Part shown: positions 1 through 5,954 of the stretch, piece by piece
Position numbering within the stretch: position 1 is the first letter of the stretch
How the letters are laid out: every line of letters starts with the position of its first letter
Assembly (NCBI GenBank): GCA_947175045.1
Contig: CAMWLH010000140.1
Span: 1 to 6,016, forward strand
DNA length: 6,016 bases
Source: an uncultured Clostridia bacterium
GTDB taxonomy: Bacteria > Bacillota > Clostridia > Oscillospirales > Ruminococcaceae
Direction: 5' to 3'
Notes under the pieces: generated by a model
What the model saw: only the letters and a program-made list of their open reading frames with translations
Told to the model about the DNA's origin: nothing
The model's database searches: none
Program-made: the position numbers and the translations under genes

Positions 1-345
1 CTCGATACCGTACCCTGAGCCGTCCCCGACAATCACCTCGTCCGAATGACCTCCGCCGAACAGTTTAAGTATCGCGAAATCGCTGTCCACTATTTCCACG
101 GAAAAGCACCTTGTGTTCATTCCCTCGGCGAGCTGCCGCGCGTCCTCGTCAGCCTGTTTCGGGTCGTTCCTGTATTTCTCCGACGCGAGCGTTGCCCAAC
201 CCTCGCCAAAGGCAAGGAGATACGACAAAGACGCTTCGTCCTCCTGACAGGAAACAAAGCCGCGTTTTTTCATTACCTCACAAAGCTGATCCTTTACTTT
301 GTCGGCACTGCCTTTGATCTGTACGGTTGAGGAAAATCTTCCCAT
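1..345 (-). CDS. Uncharacterised protein, N-terminal 115 codons (runs off the left edge)
   Basis: This open frame starts at ATG 345 and stays open to base 1, so the C-terminus lies outside the window. A strong AAAGGAG ribosome-binding site (351-357) sits 5 nt before the ATG and overlaps the TAA stop of aroC, leaving only 10 bp between the genes. That supports co-transcription and possibly translational coupling. The visible protein is soluble and mixed in charge, with no signal peptide or membrane segment. It begins MGRFSSTVQIKG and has a Trp in FGEGWATLAS (residues 46-55), an acidic/helical stretch at about 57-75, IVDSDFAILKLF (85-96), and a glycine-rich VIVGDGSGYG (105-114). From memory the DSDFAIL and VGDG pattern resembles an unnamed family of clostridial proteins, but I cannot name a domain or a function. 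A role in aromatic biosynthesis would rest on position alone. That the gene is real is well supported; what it does is unknown. Confidence 0.85.
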   Translation of the reverse strand, partial: MGRFSSTVQIKGSADKVKDQLCEVMKKRGFVSCQEDEASLSYLLAFGEGWATLASEKYRNDPKQADEDARQLAEGMNTRCFSVEIVDSDFAILKLFGGGHSDEVIVGDGSGYGIE

Positions 346-350
346 ATCTT

Positions 351-358
351 CTCCTTTA
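351..358 (-). promoter_or_regulatory. Shine-Dalgarno overlapping the aroC stop codon
   Basis: The minus-strand octamer TAAAGGAG contains both the aroC stop (TAA, 356-358) and the ribosome-binding site of the next gene (AAAGGAG), 5 nt before its ATG. The same octamer joins the hydrolase gene to aroB at 3865-3872. The layout suits ribosome re-initiation after termination. It also fixes the downstream start at 345. Confidence 0.8.
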
Positions 359-1438
359 CGGTCTATCGTTAAGTGCGGAAAGCAATGCGATATTGAGCGC
401 GGACTCCACGCAGGGGACTGCCCGCGGAACTACGCAGGGGTCGTGCCTGCCCTTTATTACAAGCTCCTGCTCCGTCATTTCCTTGAAATCCACGCTGTTC
501 TGCGGGCGCGATATCGAGGGAGTGGGCTTGAACGCGGCGCGGAAAATTATCGGCATACCCGAGCTGATACCACCGAGTATTCCGCCGTGATTGTTGGTTT
601 TTGTGATTATTTCTCCGTTTTTCAGCGCAAATTCGTCATTGTTCTCGCTGCCGAAAAGCTCCGTACAGCCGAATCCGTTACCGAATTCAATTCCCTTTAC
701 CGCCGGAATAGCGAAAACAAGCCGCGCTATGATATTCTCCAGCCCGTCCATCATGGGTGAGCCGATACCCGCGGGAAATCCCACCGCCGCGCACTCCACA
801 ACGCCGCCTACGCTGTCAAGACTCATTCGCGCGTTTTCGATGACCTCTCGCATTCCGCGCTCCGCCTCCTCGGAAAGGGTAGGGAAGGGGCGGGACTTTA
901 CTGTCTCGAGCTGCTCCGCGGTCAGCTTCACGGGGTCAAAGCTCCCGTCGGATATGTTTTTGATGGACTTGATGTGCGCTCCCGTGGTTATCCCGCGGTG
1001 AGCGAGAATTTGTCCGCAGACCGCTCCCGCGAAAACCAGCGGCGCGGTTATCCTGCCCGAAAAATGACCGCCGCCGCGCGGGTCGTTAGCGCCGTTGTAG
1101 CGCAGAAATCCCGTATAATCCGCGTGAGCGGGACGGGCGATATGGGAAATATTTCCGTAATCTCCCGAGTGCTGGTCGGTATTGAAAATAACAGCCGAAA
1201 GGGGAGTGCCCGTGGTTTTTCCGTTGTAAAGCCCGGACATTATTTCGGGGATATCCTTTTCGTTACGCGTGGTGCTGGTGCCGTCCTTTTTGGGAGCGCG
1301 CCGCGCCATAAAATCCGCGAGCCTGTCAAGGTCTATTTCCTCGCCCGCGGGCAGATTGTCCATTACAACGCCTATACCGCGCCCGTGGCTCTCGCCGAAG
1401 AGCGAAACGGTTATGCCGCCGTTAAACGTCGATGACAT
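356..1438 (-). CDS. aroC: Chorismate synthase
   Basis: Chorismate synthase makes chorismate from 5-enolpyruvylshikimate-3-phosphate in the cytoplasm, using reduced FMN; it is the last step of the shikimate pathway. The 360-residue protein is full length for the family. It shows FGESHG at 14-19 with the catalytic His18, RPAHADYTG at 102-110 with the second catalytic His105, NDPRGGGHFSGR at 118-129 (flavin/substrate region), and RHDPCVVPRAVPCVE at 331-345 with the conserved Asp333. HFSGR instead of the RSSAR seen in many bacteria is a variant I associate with clostridial enzymes. I chose ATG 1438 because MSSTF is the usual family N-terminus and GGAGGTGA (1444-1451) lies 5 nt upstream; an in-frame ATG at 1471 would add 11 unrelated residues and lacks this site. 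The gene overlaps the end of aroA by 17 bp, so the two are probably translated in a coupled way. Confidence 0.97.
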   Translation of the reverse strand: MSSTFNGGITVSLFGESHGRGIGVVMDNLPAGEEIDLDRLADFMARRAPKKDGTSTTRNEKDIPEIMSGLYNGKTTGTPLSAVIFNTDQHSGDYGNISHIARPAHADYTGFLRYNGANDPRGGGHFSGRITAPLVFAGAVCGQILAHRGITTGAHIKSIKNISDGSFDPVKLTAEQLETVKSRPFPTLSEEAERGMREVIENARMSLDSVGGVVECAAVGFPAGIGSPMMDGLENIIARLVFAIPAVKGIEFGNGFGCTELFGSENNDEFALKNGEIITKTNNHGGILGGISSGMPIIFRAAFKPTPSISRPQNSVDFKEMTEQELVIKGRHDPCVVPRAVPCVESALNIALLSALNDRP

Positions 1439-2660
1439 CAAACTCACCTCCAAGTGCTCTGTATACGTCAAAAAAGTCCGGGAAGGATTTCCTCACGCAC
1501 TCCGCGCCGCGTATTATCAATGGATTTTCGCAGCGGGTCGCGGCTATCGCCATGGACATGGGTATCCTGTGGTCGGTGTGACCGTGTATCTCGCCGCCCT
1601 TGAGGAACTTCACTCCCTCTATTTCAAGATAATCCTCTCCGACAGTGACCCTGCCGCCCATACTGTTAAGGCATTCCGCGGGAACAGCCAGCCTGTCGCA
1701 TTCCTTGAACCGCAGCCGCGCAATGTTGGTTATCCTGCTGGTTCCCTCGCAGAAGCAGGCGAGCACGGTCAATATCGGTACAAGGTCGGGGATATCCGAG
1801 CCGTCTATCTCAAAGGGCTTGCCGCCGCTTCCGGTGAACTCCTCGCAGATATCCTTGATTACTTTGTCGCCCTGGAGAGAGCTCTCGTTCAGCCCGTTTA
1901 TTTCCATATCCGAGCCGAGTGCATTCGCTGTGAAGAAAAATGCCGCCTGCGAGTAATCACCCTCAACTCTTCCTAAAAACGGCTTTAGCTTACGGTTTCC
2001 CTTTATAAAATATCCGCTTTCCGTTTCAGAAATATCACACCCGAAATCCCTCAGCACACCCAAAGTAATATCGACATAAGGCTTTGAATTGAGCGCTGAT
2101 GTAAGCACTATCTCGCTGTCCCCGTCAAGAAGCGGCAGAGCCAGCATAAGCCCCGTGATAAACTGCGAGGAAAGACTCCCGTCTATCTCAAACCTGCCCG
2201 CCGTGAGCTTTCCCGAAACAGAGCAGGGGAGGGTGCAGCCGTTTTCCGCTTTGTCGAAATCGAAAGCGACTCCGTGCTTCGGGAACTCTGAGGTAAAGGG
2301 AGTTATCGGTCTTTGCGGCAGCTTGGCGCTTCCGAGAAATTCCGCGTTTACACCGAGTGCGCAGGCAACGGGGATAAGAAATCTAAGCGTAGAGCCGGAT
2401 TCATGACAATCCAGAACAGCTTTGTCGGGAATTTTTTTGATTCCTTCTATTACCGCCTTATCGTCCTTAAAATCCACTTTTGCGCCCAAAGCTCTCATGC
2501 AGTCCATTGTCGCCAGAATATCTACGGAAGGGTAGAGGTTGGAAATGACCGACTTACCGTCGGCAAGAGCAGCCGCTATTATCATACGGTGAGCCACGCT
2601 TTTTGACGGCGGTACGGTGACCGCTCCGTGCAGCTTTTGGGGTATAATCTTTATGTCCAT
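1422..2660 (-). CDS. aroA: 3-phosphoshikimate 1-carboxyvinyltransferase (EPSP synthase)
   Basis: EPSP synthase transfers the enolpyruvyl group of phosphoenolpyruvate to shikimate-3-phosphate, the sixth shikimate step. The protein has 412 residues against 427 in E. coli and looks complete. Recognisable elements, with E. coli equivalents from memory: PPSKSVAHR at 17-25 (Lys20, Ser21, Arg25 = Lys22, Ser23, Arg27); ESGSTLRFL at 87-95 (Gly89, Arg93); LPQRPIT at 114-120 (Arg117 = Arg124); SSQF at 164-167; DIPD at 289-292 with the probable catalytic Asp292 (= Asp313); RFKECDRL at 317-324 (Lys319, Glu320, Arg323); DHR at 363-365; and RKSFPDFF at 390-397 (Lys391 = Lys411). The residue at the position of E. 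coli Pro101 is Phe94. The ATG at 2660 has AAGGAG (2666-2671) 5 nt upstream. The gene follows aroB after an unusual 148-bp gap and overlaps aroC. The product call is secure. Confidence 0.97.
   Translation of the reverse strand: MDIKIIPQKLHGAVTVPPSKSVAHRMIIAAALADGKSVISNLYPSVDILATMDCMRALGAKVDFKDDKAVIEGIKKIPDKAVLDCHESGSTLRFLIPVACALGVNAEFLGSAKLPQRPITPFTSEFPKHGVAFDFDKAENGCTLPCSVSGKLTAGRFEIDGSLSSQFITGLMLALPLLDGDSEIVLTSALNSKPYVDITLGVLRDFGCDISETESGYFIKGNRKLKPFLGRVEGDYSQAAFFFTANALGSDMEINGLNESSLQGDKVIKDICEEFTGSGGKPFEIDGSDIPDLVPILTVLACFCEGTSRITNIARLRFKECDRLAVPAECLNSMGGRVTVGEDYLEIEGVKFLKGGEIHGHTDHRIPMSMAIAATRCENPLIIRGAECVRKSFPDFFDVYRALGGEFDVIDV
1444..1451 (-). promoter_or_regulatory. Ribosome-binding site that fixes the aroC start
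   Basis: GGAGGTGA on the minus strand, 5 nt before ATG 1438, closely matches the 16S anti-Shine-Dalgarno complement. It lies inside the last codons of aroA. It decides between two in-frame ATGs for aroC (1438 and 1471) in favour of 1438. Confidence 0.85.
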
Positions 2661-2665
2661 AGTAT

Positions 2666-2671
2666 CTCCTT
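2666..2671 (-). promoter_or_regulatory. aroA ribosome-binding site next to a structured element
   Basis: AAGGAG on the minus strand lies 5 nt before ATG 2660. The three-way-junction element ends at base 2680, 8 nt upstream of this site, so a folded transcript would sit just outside the ribosome footprint or at its edge. I see no CCUU-type complement within the element that would directly sequester this site. Confidence 0.8.
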
Positions 2672-2679
2672 ATTTAAAA

Positions 2680-2787
2680 GAATTTCAAAATTCCCGCAAG
2701 CACTCTCCGTTTCGCTTCGCTACACGCCGAGCGATTGCGGGAACCGATCATAATTTTCTGCGAAAATTATGACACTTTTTGAAATTC
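2680..2787 (-). repeat. Composite inverted-repeat element with predicted three-way-junction fold
   Basis: Three perfect inverted repeats fill most of the aroB-aroA gap. The outer helix pairs 2680-2690 (GAATTTCAAAA on the plus strand) with 2777-2787, 11 bp. One inner helix pairs 2748-2758 with 2762-2772 (TCATAATTTTC and complement), 11 bp with a 3-nt loop. The other pairs 2691-2699 with 2735-2743 (TTCCCGCAA and complement), 9 bp. It continues after a 1x1 mismatch into a 5-bp helix (2701-2705 with 2729-2733) capped by a 23-nt GC-rich loop. Junction strands in the transcript are 4, 4 and 0 nt. The final helix is followed by only a short U run, so this is not a standard terminator. It may be a dispersed palindromic repeat or MITE-like element, or a cis-acting RNA. 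I recognise no named family. The pairing is seen directly; any function is inferred. Confidence 0.8.
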
Positions 2788-2808
2788 CGATGCGTCAGTA
2801 TTGCGCCG

Positions 2809-3858
2809 CTATGACTTTAAAAAGTTCTCGTACTCGTCTACCGACATCTTGACGACCTCGCTGCTGCCGATATCGGAGCATATCACGATATTCATGCCGC
2901 TTGAAAGGTGCTTTTTGTCCCCGAGCGACAGAGCGAAAAGCTCGTCCATCGGCGCGGGGTCGGTGAGCGGGAGCCCGCATTTCGTCAGCAGAGCGTCCAG
3001 CTTATCCGCCGTACCCGCCTTGCACATTCCGCGCTTTTCGGCGATATGGGTGAACGTGCTCATTCCGATTGAGACCGCACAGCCGTGAGTCAACCCCGAG
3101 AAATTGTAATACTTTTCCAGCGCGTGAGCCAGCGTGTGCCCGAAATTCAGCAGCATTCGCTCGCCCTTTTCGCGCTCGTCGTTCTCCACGACCTTACCCT
3201 TTATAGTCACATTACGCTTCATTATATCCACGATATTCTCCTTGATATCCTTTGTGGAAAGGATATCGAAAAGCTCGGCGGATTTTATCATTCCGTGTTT
3301 TATAACTTCTGCCATTCCGTCGGAGAAAAAATCGTGAGTAAGGGTATTGAGCGTGTCAGTGTCGCATATTACCAGCCGCGGCTGATGAAAAGCTCCCACA
3401 AGATTTTTGCCCGCGGGGATATCGACCGCGGTCTTCCCGCCCACGGAGCTGTCCGCCTGTGACACCACCGTCGTGGGTATCTGCACGAAATCTATCCCTC
3501 GCATATAGGTAGCCGCCGCGAATCCCGCGGTATCTCCCACAACGCCGCCGCCGAGAGCAACGATAAAGTCCGAGCGCGTAAAGCCCTTTTCCGCAAGAAA
3601 ATCATATATTTTCAGCAGCGTAGCGTGATTTTTCGACGCCTCTCCGTGCGGGAAAACGAATTTTTCCGTTGAGATATCCGCGGCGTTCAGCGAATTTACC
3701 ACTCTCTCGCCGTAAAAACCGTCCACATTATCGTCTGTCACTATGCAGGCGCGCTTTGCCTTGACAACAGCCGCGATAAGCTCTCCCGCTTTATCCAGCA
3801 AACCGCTGTCTATAAGCACGTCGTAGCTGCGGCTGGCATTGATTCTGACCTTTTCCAC
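2809..3858 (-). CDS. aroB: 3-dehydroquinate synthase
   Basis: AroB converts DAHP to 3-dehydroquinate, the second shikimate step, in the cytoplasm using NAD+ and a divalent metal. The 349-residue product is full length for the family (E. coli about 362). It has the NAD-binding stretch ALGGGVVGDTAGF (101-113), IPTT (127-130), DSSVGGKTAVD (136-146), and KNLVGAFHQP (151-160). The expected metal ligands are Glu184 in GMAEVIKHG, His241 in NFGHTLAHALE, and His258 in THG. The start is a GTG at 3858, with AAGGAG (3865-3870) 6 nt upstream; no better ATG precedes it. The gene begins 11 bp after the hydrolase gene and ends at a TAG at 2809-2811. It is probably co-transcribed with its neighbours from the promoter at 4818-4846. 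I see no missing active-site residue. Confidence 0.97.
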   Translation of the reverse strand: MEKVRINASRSYDVLIDSGLLDKAGELIAAVVKAKRACIVTDDNVDGFYGERVVNSLNAADISTEKFVFPHGEASKNHATLLKIYDFLAEKGFTRSDFIVALGGGVVGDTAGFAAATYMRGIDFVQIPTTVVSQADSSVGGKTAVDIPAGKNLVGAFHQPRLVICDTDTLNTLTHDFFSDGMAEVIKHGMIKSAELFDILSTKDIKENIVDIMKRNVTIKGKVVENDEREKGERMLLNFGHTLAHALEKYYNFSGLTHGCAVSIGMSTFTHIAEKRGMCKAGTADKLDALLTKCGLPLTDPAPMDELFALSLGDKKHLSSGMNIVICSDIGSSEVVKMSVDEYENFLKS

Positions 3859-3864
3859 TTTTTA

Positions 3865-3872
3865 CTCCTTTA
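3865..3872 (-). promoter_or_regulatory. Shine-Dalgarno overlapping the hydrolase stop; sets the aroB GTG start
   Basis: The minus-strand octamer TAAAGGAG combines the TAA stop of the upstream hydrolase gene (3870-3872) with the aroB ribosome-binding site, 6 nt before GTG 3858. It supports the non-ATG start and a tight transcriptional link between the two genes. Confidence 0.8.
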
Positions 3873-4751
3873 TATAAGATTTTTTGCGACACGCTCCGCA
3901 AACCTCTCGTATTCATCAACAAAATCCGCAAAGCCGCCGAATGGGTTCTCGTCGTATTCCGCGTTGTATATCTCGTTTTCGGAGCGATATTTTCCCACGG
4001 GAACACAAACGGAATTCGGCAAATTTTTATTCAGATCCTCGGCAAGCCTTTCGGGGTGGTAATCGTCCGGACACGGGCAGACCAATACGGGAATATTTAT
4101 TTGCCGAAGGCTGTCGTCGCTTAAATTCGCTCTGTAAAAATCGGGGTTTCCCATCCACTTTCCCCAGTCAGTAATTATCCGAGAAAAATCCCTGTTATTC
4201 ATTCTGAGAATTTTCTCACTGTCCTTTTGGCACAAGTCCGCAAGCCAACGTGAAATTCCAGACCACCTGTGCGGGGGAGGAGCTTCGGAATATTTCACTG
4301 CCTCGCGCATTGATTTCGCCGCCGCGTCCGCTATATCAAAATAGCGCGCCTTGATTATCCCGCGTTCCGCTTCGCTCTCAGTGTCGGTGGGGCGGTACAT
4401 AGCAAGGCTTTTCACCCGGTCGGGATAGAGATAGGAAAACAACAGCCCCATTTCTCCGCCGCCCAAACAGCCGGCGATATGAACAGAGCCCTCGCCGAGA
4501 ATGTCCAAAAGTCCCGCCAAATATTCGCAGGCAAGATGATACTCGCTTGGGGCTTCTTTTATCGCCGTGCCCGACTGCCCGCAGTTTGGACCGTCCCAAA
4601 TAATCACCCTGAATCTCCGCGACAGCCTGCCCGCGAAATAATATGCCCCGGGATTGATGCCGCCAAGCACCGACTGAAGATATACGATCGTATCGCCCTT
4701 ACCGTATGCTTCATACATAATATCAATATCATTTACATGATGTTTGGGCAT
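3870..4751 (-). CDS. Alpha/beta-hydrolase-like protein with a non-standard catalytic set
   Basis: The 293-residue protein has the sequence order of the alpha/beta-hydrolase fold and no signal peptide or membrane segment, so it is probably cytoplasmic. After an N-terminal strand (TIVYLQSVLGG, 21-31) comes RVIIWDGPNCGQSG (48-61), the usual position of 'DxxGxGxS'. The nucleophile elbow is IAGCLGGGEMG (92-102), with Cys95 where most relatives have Ser. PVLVCPCPDDYHP (221-233) fits the acid-bearing strand, with Asp229 or Asp230 as candidate acid. No histidine follows His232, so the usual C-terminal catalytic His is absent. A Cys nucleophile occurs in dienelactone hydrolases, but the missing His makes catalysis uncertain. 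The ATG at 4751 has GGAGGT (4758-4763) 6 nt upstream. It is the first gene after the promoter and lies 11 bp before aroB. Substrate unknown; a link to aromatic metabolism is guilt by association only. Confidence 0.8.
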   Translation of the reverse strand: MPKHHVNDIDIMYEAYGKGDTIVYLQSVLGGINPGAYYFAGRLSRRFRVIIWDGPNCGQSGTAIKEAPSEYHLACEYLAGLLDILGEGSVHIAGCLGGGEMGLLFSYLYPDRVKSLAMYRPTDTESEAERGIIKARYFDIADAAAKSMREAVKYSEAPPPHRWSGISRWLADLCQKDSEKILRMNNRDFSRIITDWGKWMGNPDFYRANLSDDSLRQINIPVLVCPCPDDYHPERLAEDLNKNLPNSVCVPVGKYRSENEIYNAEYDENPFGGFADFVDEYERFAERVAKNLI

Positions 4752-4880
4752 TAAATTACCTCCACAAACAATTTGCAGAATAAACAGTATATACCTTTCT
4801 AAGCCTTATACCATATAATTGTACTCCATTTCTACGAAAATGTCAATAGTATAATGATTATTTTGGATAATTTCACCAAG
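4752..4880. other. Intergenic region between the recombinase gene and the aro operon
   Basis: These 129 bases are AT-rich and hold the promoter described above plus the ribosome-binding site of the hydrolase gene. No strong intrinsic terminator follows the recombinase stop at 4881: the only local pairings are short (4-5 bp, such as ATTAT/ATAAT) and lack a following U tract. Read-through from the recombinase gene into the operon is therefore possible. Confidence 0.6.
4818..4846 (-). promoter_or_regulatory. Predicted sigma-A promoter of the hydrolase-aroB-aroA-aroC operon
   Basis: The minus strand has a perfect -35 box TTGACA (4841-4846), a 17-bp spacer, and a -10 box TACAAT (4818-4823), one mismatch from consensus. 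A purine pair at 4811-4812 is the likely start point, giving a leader of about 60 nt before the hydrolase ATG at 4751. The leader is too short for a T-box, and I see no terminator-antiterminator pair or leader peptide in it. This is the only strong promoter I found in the window. Confidence 0.85.
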
Positions 4881-5924
4881 CTATTTATCCTTATGCCTGT
4901 TGCCGTCCACCTTGGAAAGAGGGTTCTGTCTCATAGCTTCCTCAAGCTGAGAGTTGGCGACATGGGTGTAAATCTGTGTTGTATTAAGATTTTCATGTCC
5001 GAGGACTTCTTTGAGGACTCTCACGTCCACGCCGTTCTGATACATAAGCGTAGCCGCGGTATGGCGGAGCTTATGTGGTGAGAGCCCCACATTATCCAGC
5101 CCGCAGGCTTTCAGACAATCCTCTACTATCTGCTGAACGCGGCGGTTTGATATCCGCGTTCCGCGCTTGCTGAGAAACAGAGCGTCCGTTTTAGCGGACA
5201 TATCGCGGTTTCCCGCCGCCGTCCGCACATCGCCGTCGGTCTCGTCGGGCGCGAGATAGTCCATGTAAGCGTTTACACAGGCGTCGTTAAGATAGATTAT
5301 GCGCTCCTTGCTGCCTTTGCCGAGCACCTTTAAGGTATACACCAGATTCCCGCTGCCATCATGAGTGGAACGGATATCGCCCAGATCGATCCCCACAAGC
5401 TCGCTCAGACGCATTCCGCAGTTGAGGAAAAAGACGATTATGCAATAATCTCTTTTCTGCGCAGAGGTGTCGATGTGCGTGAGCATTTCCAGCGACTGCT
5501 CCAGTGTGAGATACTTAGGCAGAGCAGCCTTCGGCGAGGGCAGCTCCAGATTTGCCATCGGGTTGACCTCGAACATATGCTTATGGTTGGTGAGATACTT
5601 GAAAAACTGCCTTAATGAAACAGCTTTTCGATACCGTGCTTTCTGCTCGTTGCCGCGGTCGTTTTTCACATACACGAGAAATTCCTGCACCAACATCAGA
5701 TCGACCGATTTGACGTCGGACTCGGTTATATCGGAAATGTCGATTTTTGAGAAGTCCGCGGGCTCGTCCGACGCTCGTCCGTTTTTGACCTTGTAGAATC
5801 TGAAGAATGTCCTCAGATCAGCGTAGTAGTTCTTCACCGTAAGCTCTGAACGTCCTTTGACTATCTGCTGATAGTAAATATAGTCCTTGATTACTTGCGG
5901 TGCGTTTTCGTATTGATTTTTCAT
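4881..5924 (-). CDS. Tyrosine recombinase of the XerC/XerD type
   Basis: This 347-residue enzyme belongs to the tyrosine recombinases, which cut and rejoin DNA through a covalent 3'-phosphotyrosine. An N-terminal SAM-like core-binding domain spans about 10-125 (KGRSELTVKNYYADLRTFFR at 23-42; SLRQFFKYL at 103-111). The catalytic domain follows LPKYLTLEQS (135-144). The full catalytic set is present: Arg172 in CGMRLSELVG, Lys203 in LGKGSKER, His284 and Arg287 in HKLRHTAAT, His310 in LGH, and Tyr319 in QIYTHV. It is about 50 residues longer than E. coli XerC/XerD, with extra residues at about 46-75 and 228-246. The close match to chromosomal Xer motifs and the housekeeping neighbourhood suggest chromosome dimer resolution rather than phage or transposon integration, but XerC, XerD and single-recombinase roles cannot be separated here. 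ATG 5924 is preceded by a modest AGGA. A dif-like palindrome lies 30 bp upstream. Confidence 0.93.
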   Translation of the reverse strand: MKNQYENAPQVIKDYIYYQQIVKGRSELTVKNYYADLRTFFRFYKVKNGRASDEPADFSKIDISDITESDVKSVDLMLVQEFLVYVKNDRGNEQKARYRKAVSLRQFFKYLTNHKHMFEVNPMANLELPSPKAALPKYLTLEQSLEMLTHIDTSAQKRDYCIIVFFLNCGMRLSELVGIDLGDIRSTHDGSGNLVYTLKVLGKGSKERIIYLNDACVNAYMDYLAPDETDGDVRTAAGNRDMSAKTDALFLSKRGTRISNRRVQQIVEDCLKACGLDNVGLSPHKLRHTAATLMYQNGVDVRVLKEVLGHENLNTTQIYTHVANSQLEEAMRQNPLSKVDGNRHKDK

Positions 5925-5940
5925 GGCATCCTAATTTAAG

Positions 5941-5954
5941 AAAAAGTCCTTTTT
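5941..5954. repeat. Small A/T inverted repeat abutting the 28-bp palindrome
   Basis: On the plus strand, AAAAAG and CTTTTT flank a 2-nt centre, directly adjoining the larger palindrome. In the minus-strand transcript it places an A run and then a U run about 10-20 nt after the large hairpin. It may be part of a weak terminator for a gene beyond the right edge, or simply AT-rich sequence. Confidence 0.45.

Noticed and set aside
299..760. Plus-strand open frame of 153 codons antisense to aroC
   Set aside because: It is a shadow of a strongly supported gene. It shows no recognisable motif and I see no convincing ribosome-binding site for it.
1439..1471. Upstream in-frame ATG for aroC giving an 11-residue longer protein
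   Set aside because: The extra residues do not match the family N-terminus and lie wholly inside aroA. The strong GGAGGTGA site is placed for ATG 1438.
1269..1976. Plus-strand open frame of 235 codons antisense to aroC and aroA
   Set aside because: It spans two real genes on the opposite strand, and its composition looks like the complement of conserved coding sequence with no protein signature.
2680..2787. Three-way junction as a purine or other known riboswitch, or as an intrinsic terminator
   Set aside because: I do not see the conserved loop-loop or core sequences of the purine riboswitch or another class I know. The last helix is A/T-rich and followed only by CUUUUAAAU, too weak for a terminator.
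4752..4817. T-box or tryptophan-type attenuator in the operon leader
   Set aside because: The leader is only about 60 nt, with no T-box core sequence, no leader peptide and no pair of alternative hairpins.
4881..5924. Recombinase as part of an integrated phage, transposon or integron
   Set aside because: There are no terminal repeats, cargo genes, excisionase or tRNA target beside it, and its motifs look like chromosomal Xer proteins in a housekeeping neighbourhood.
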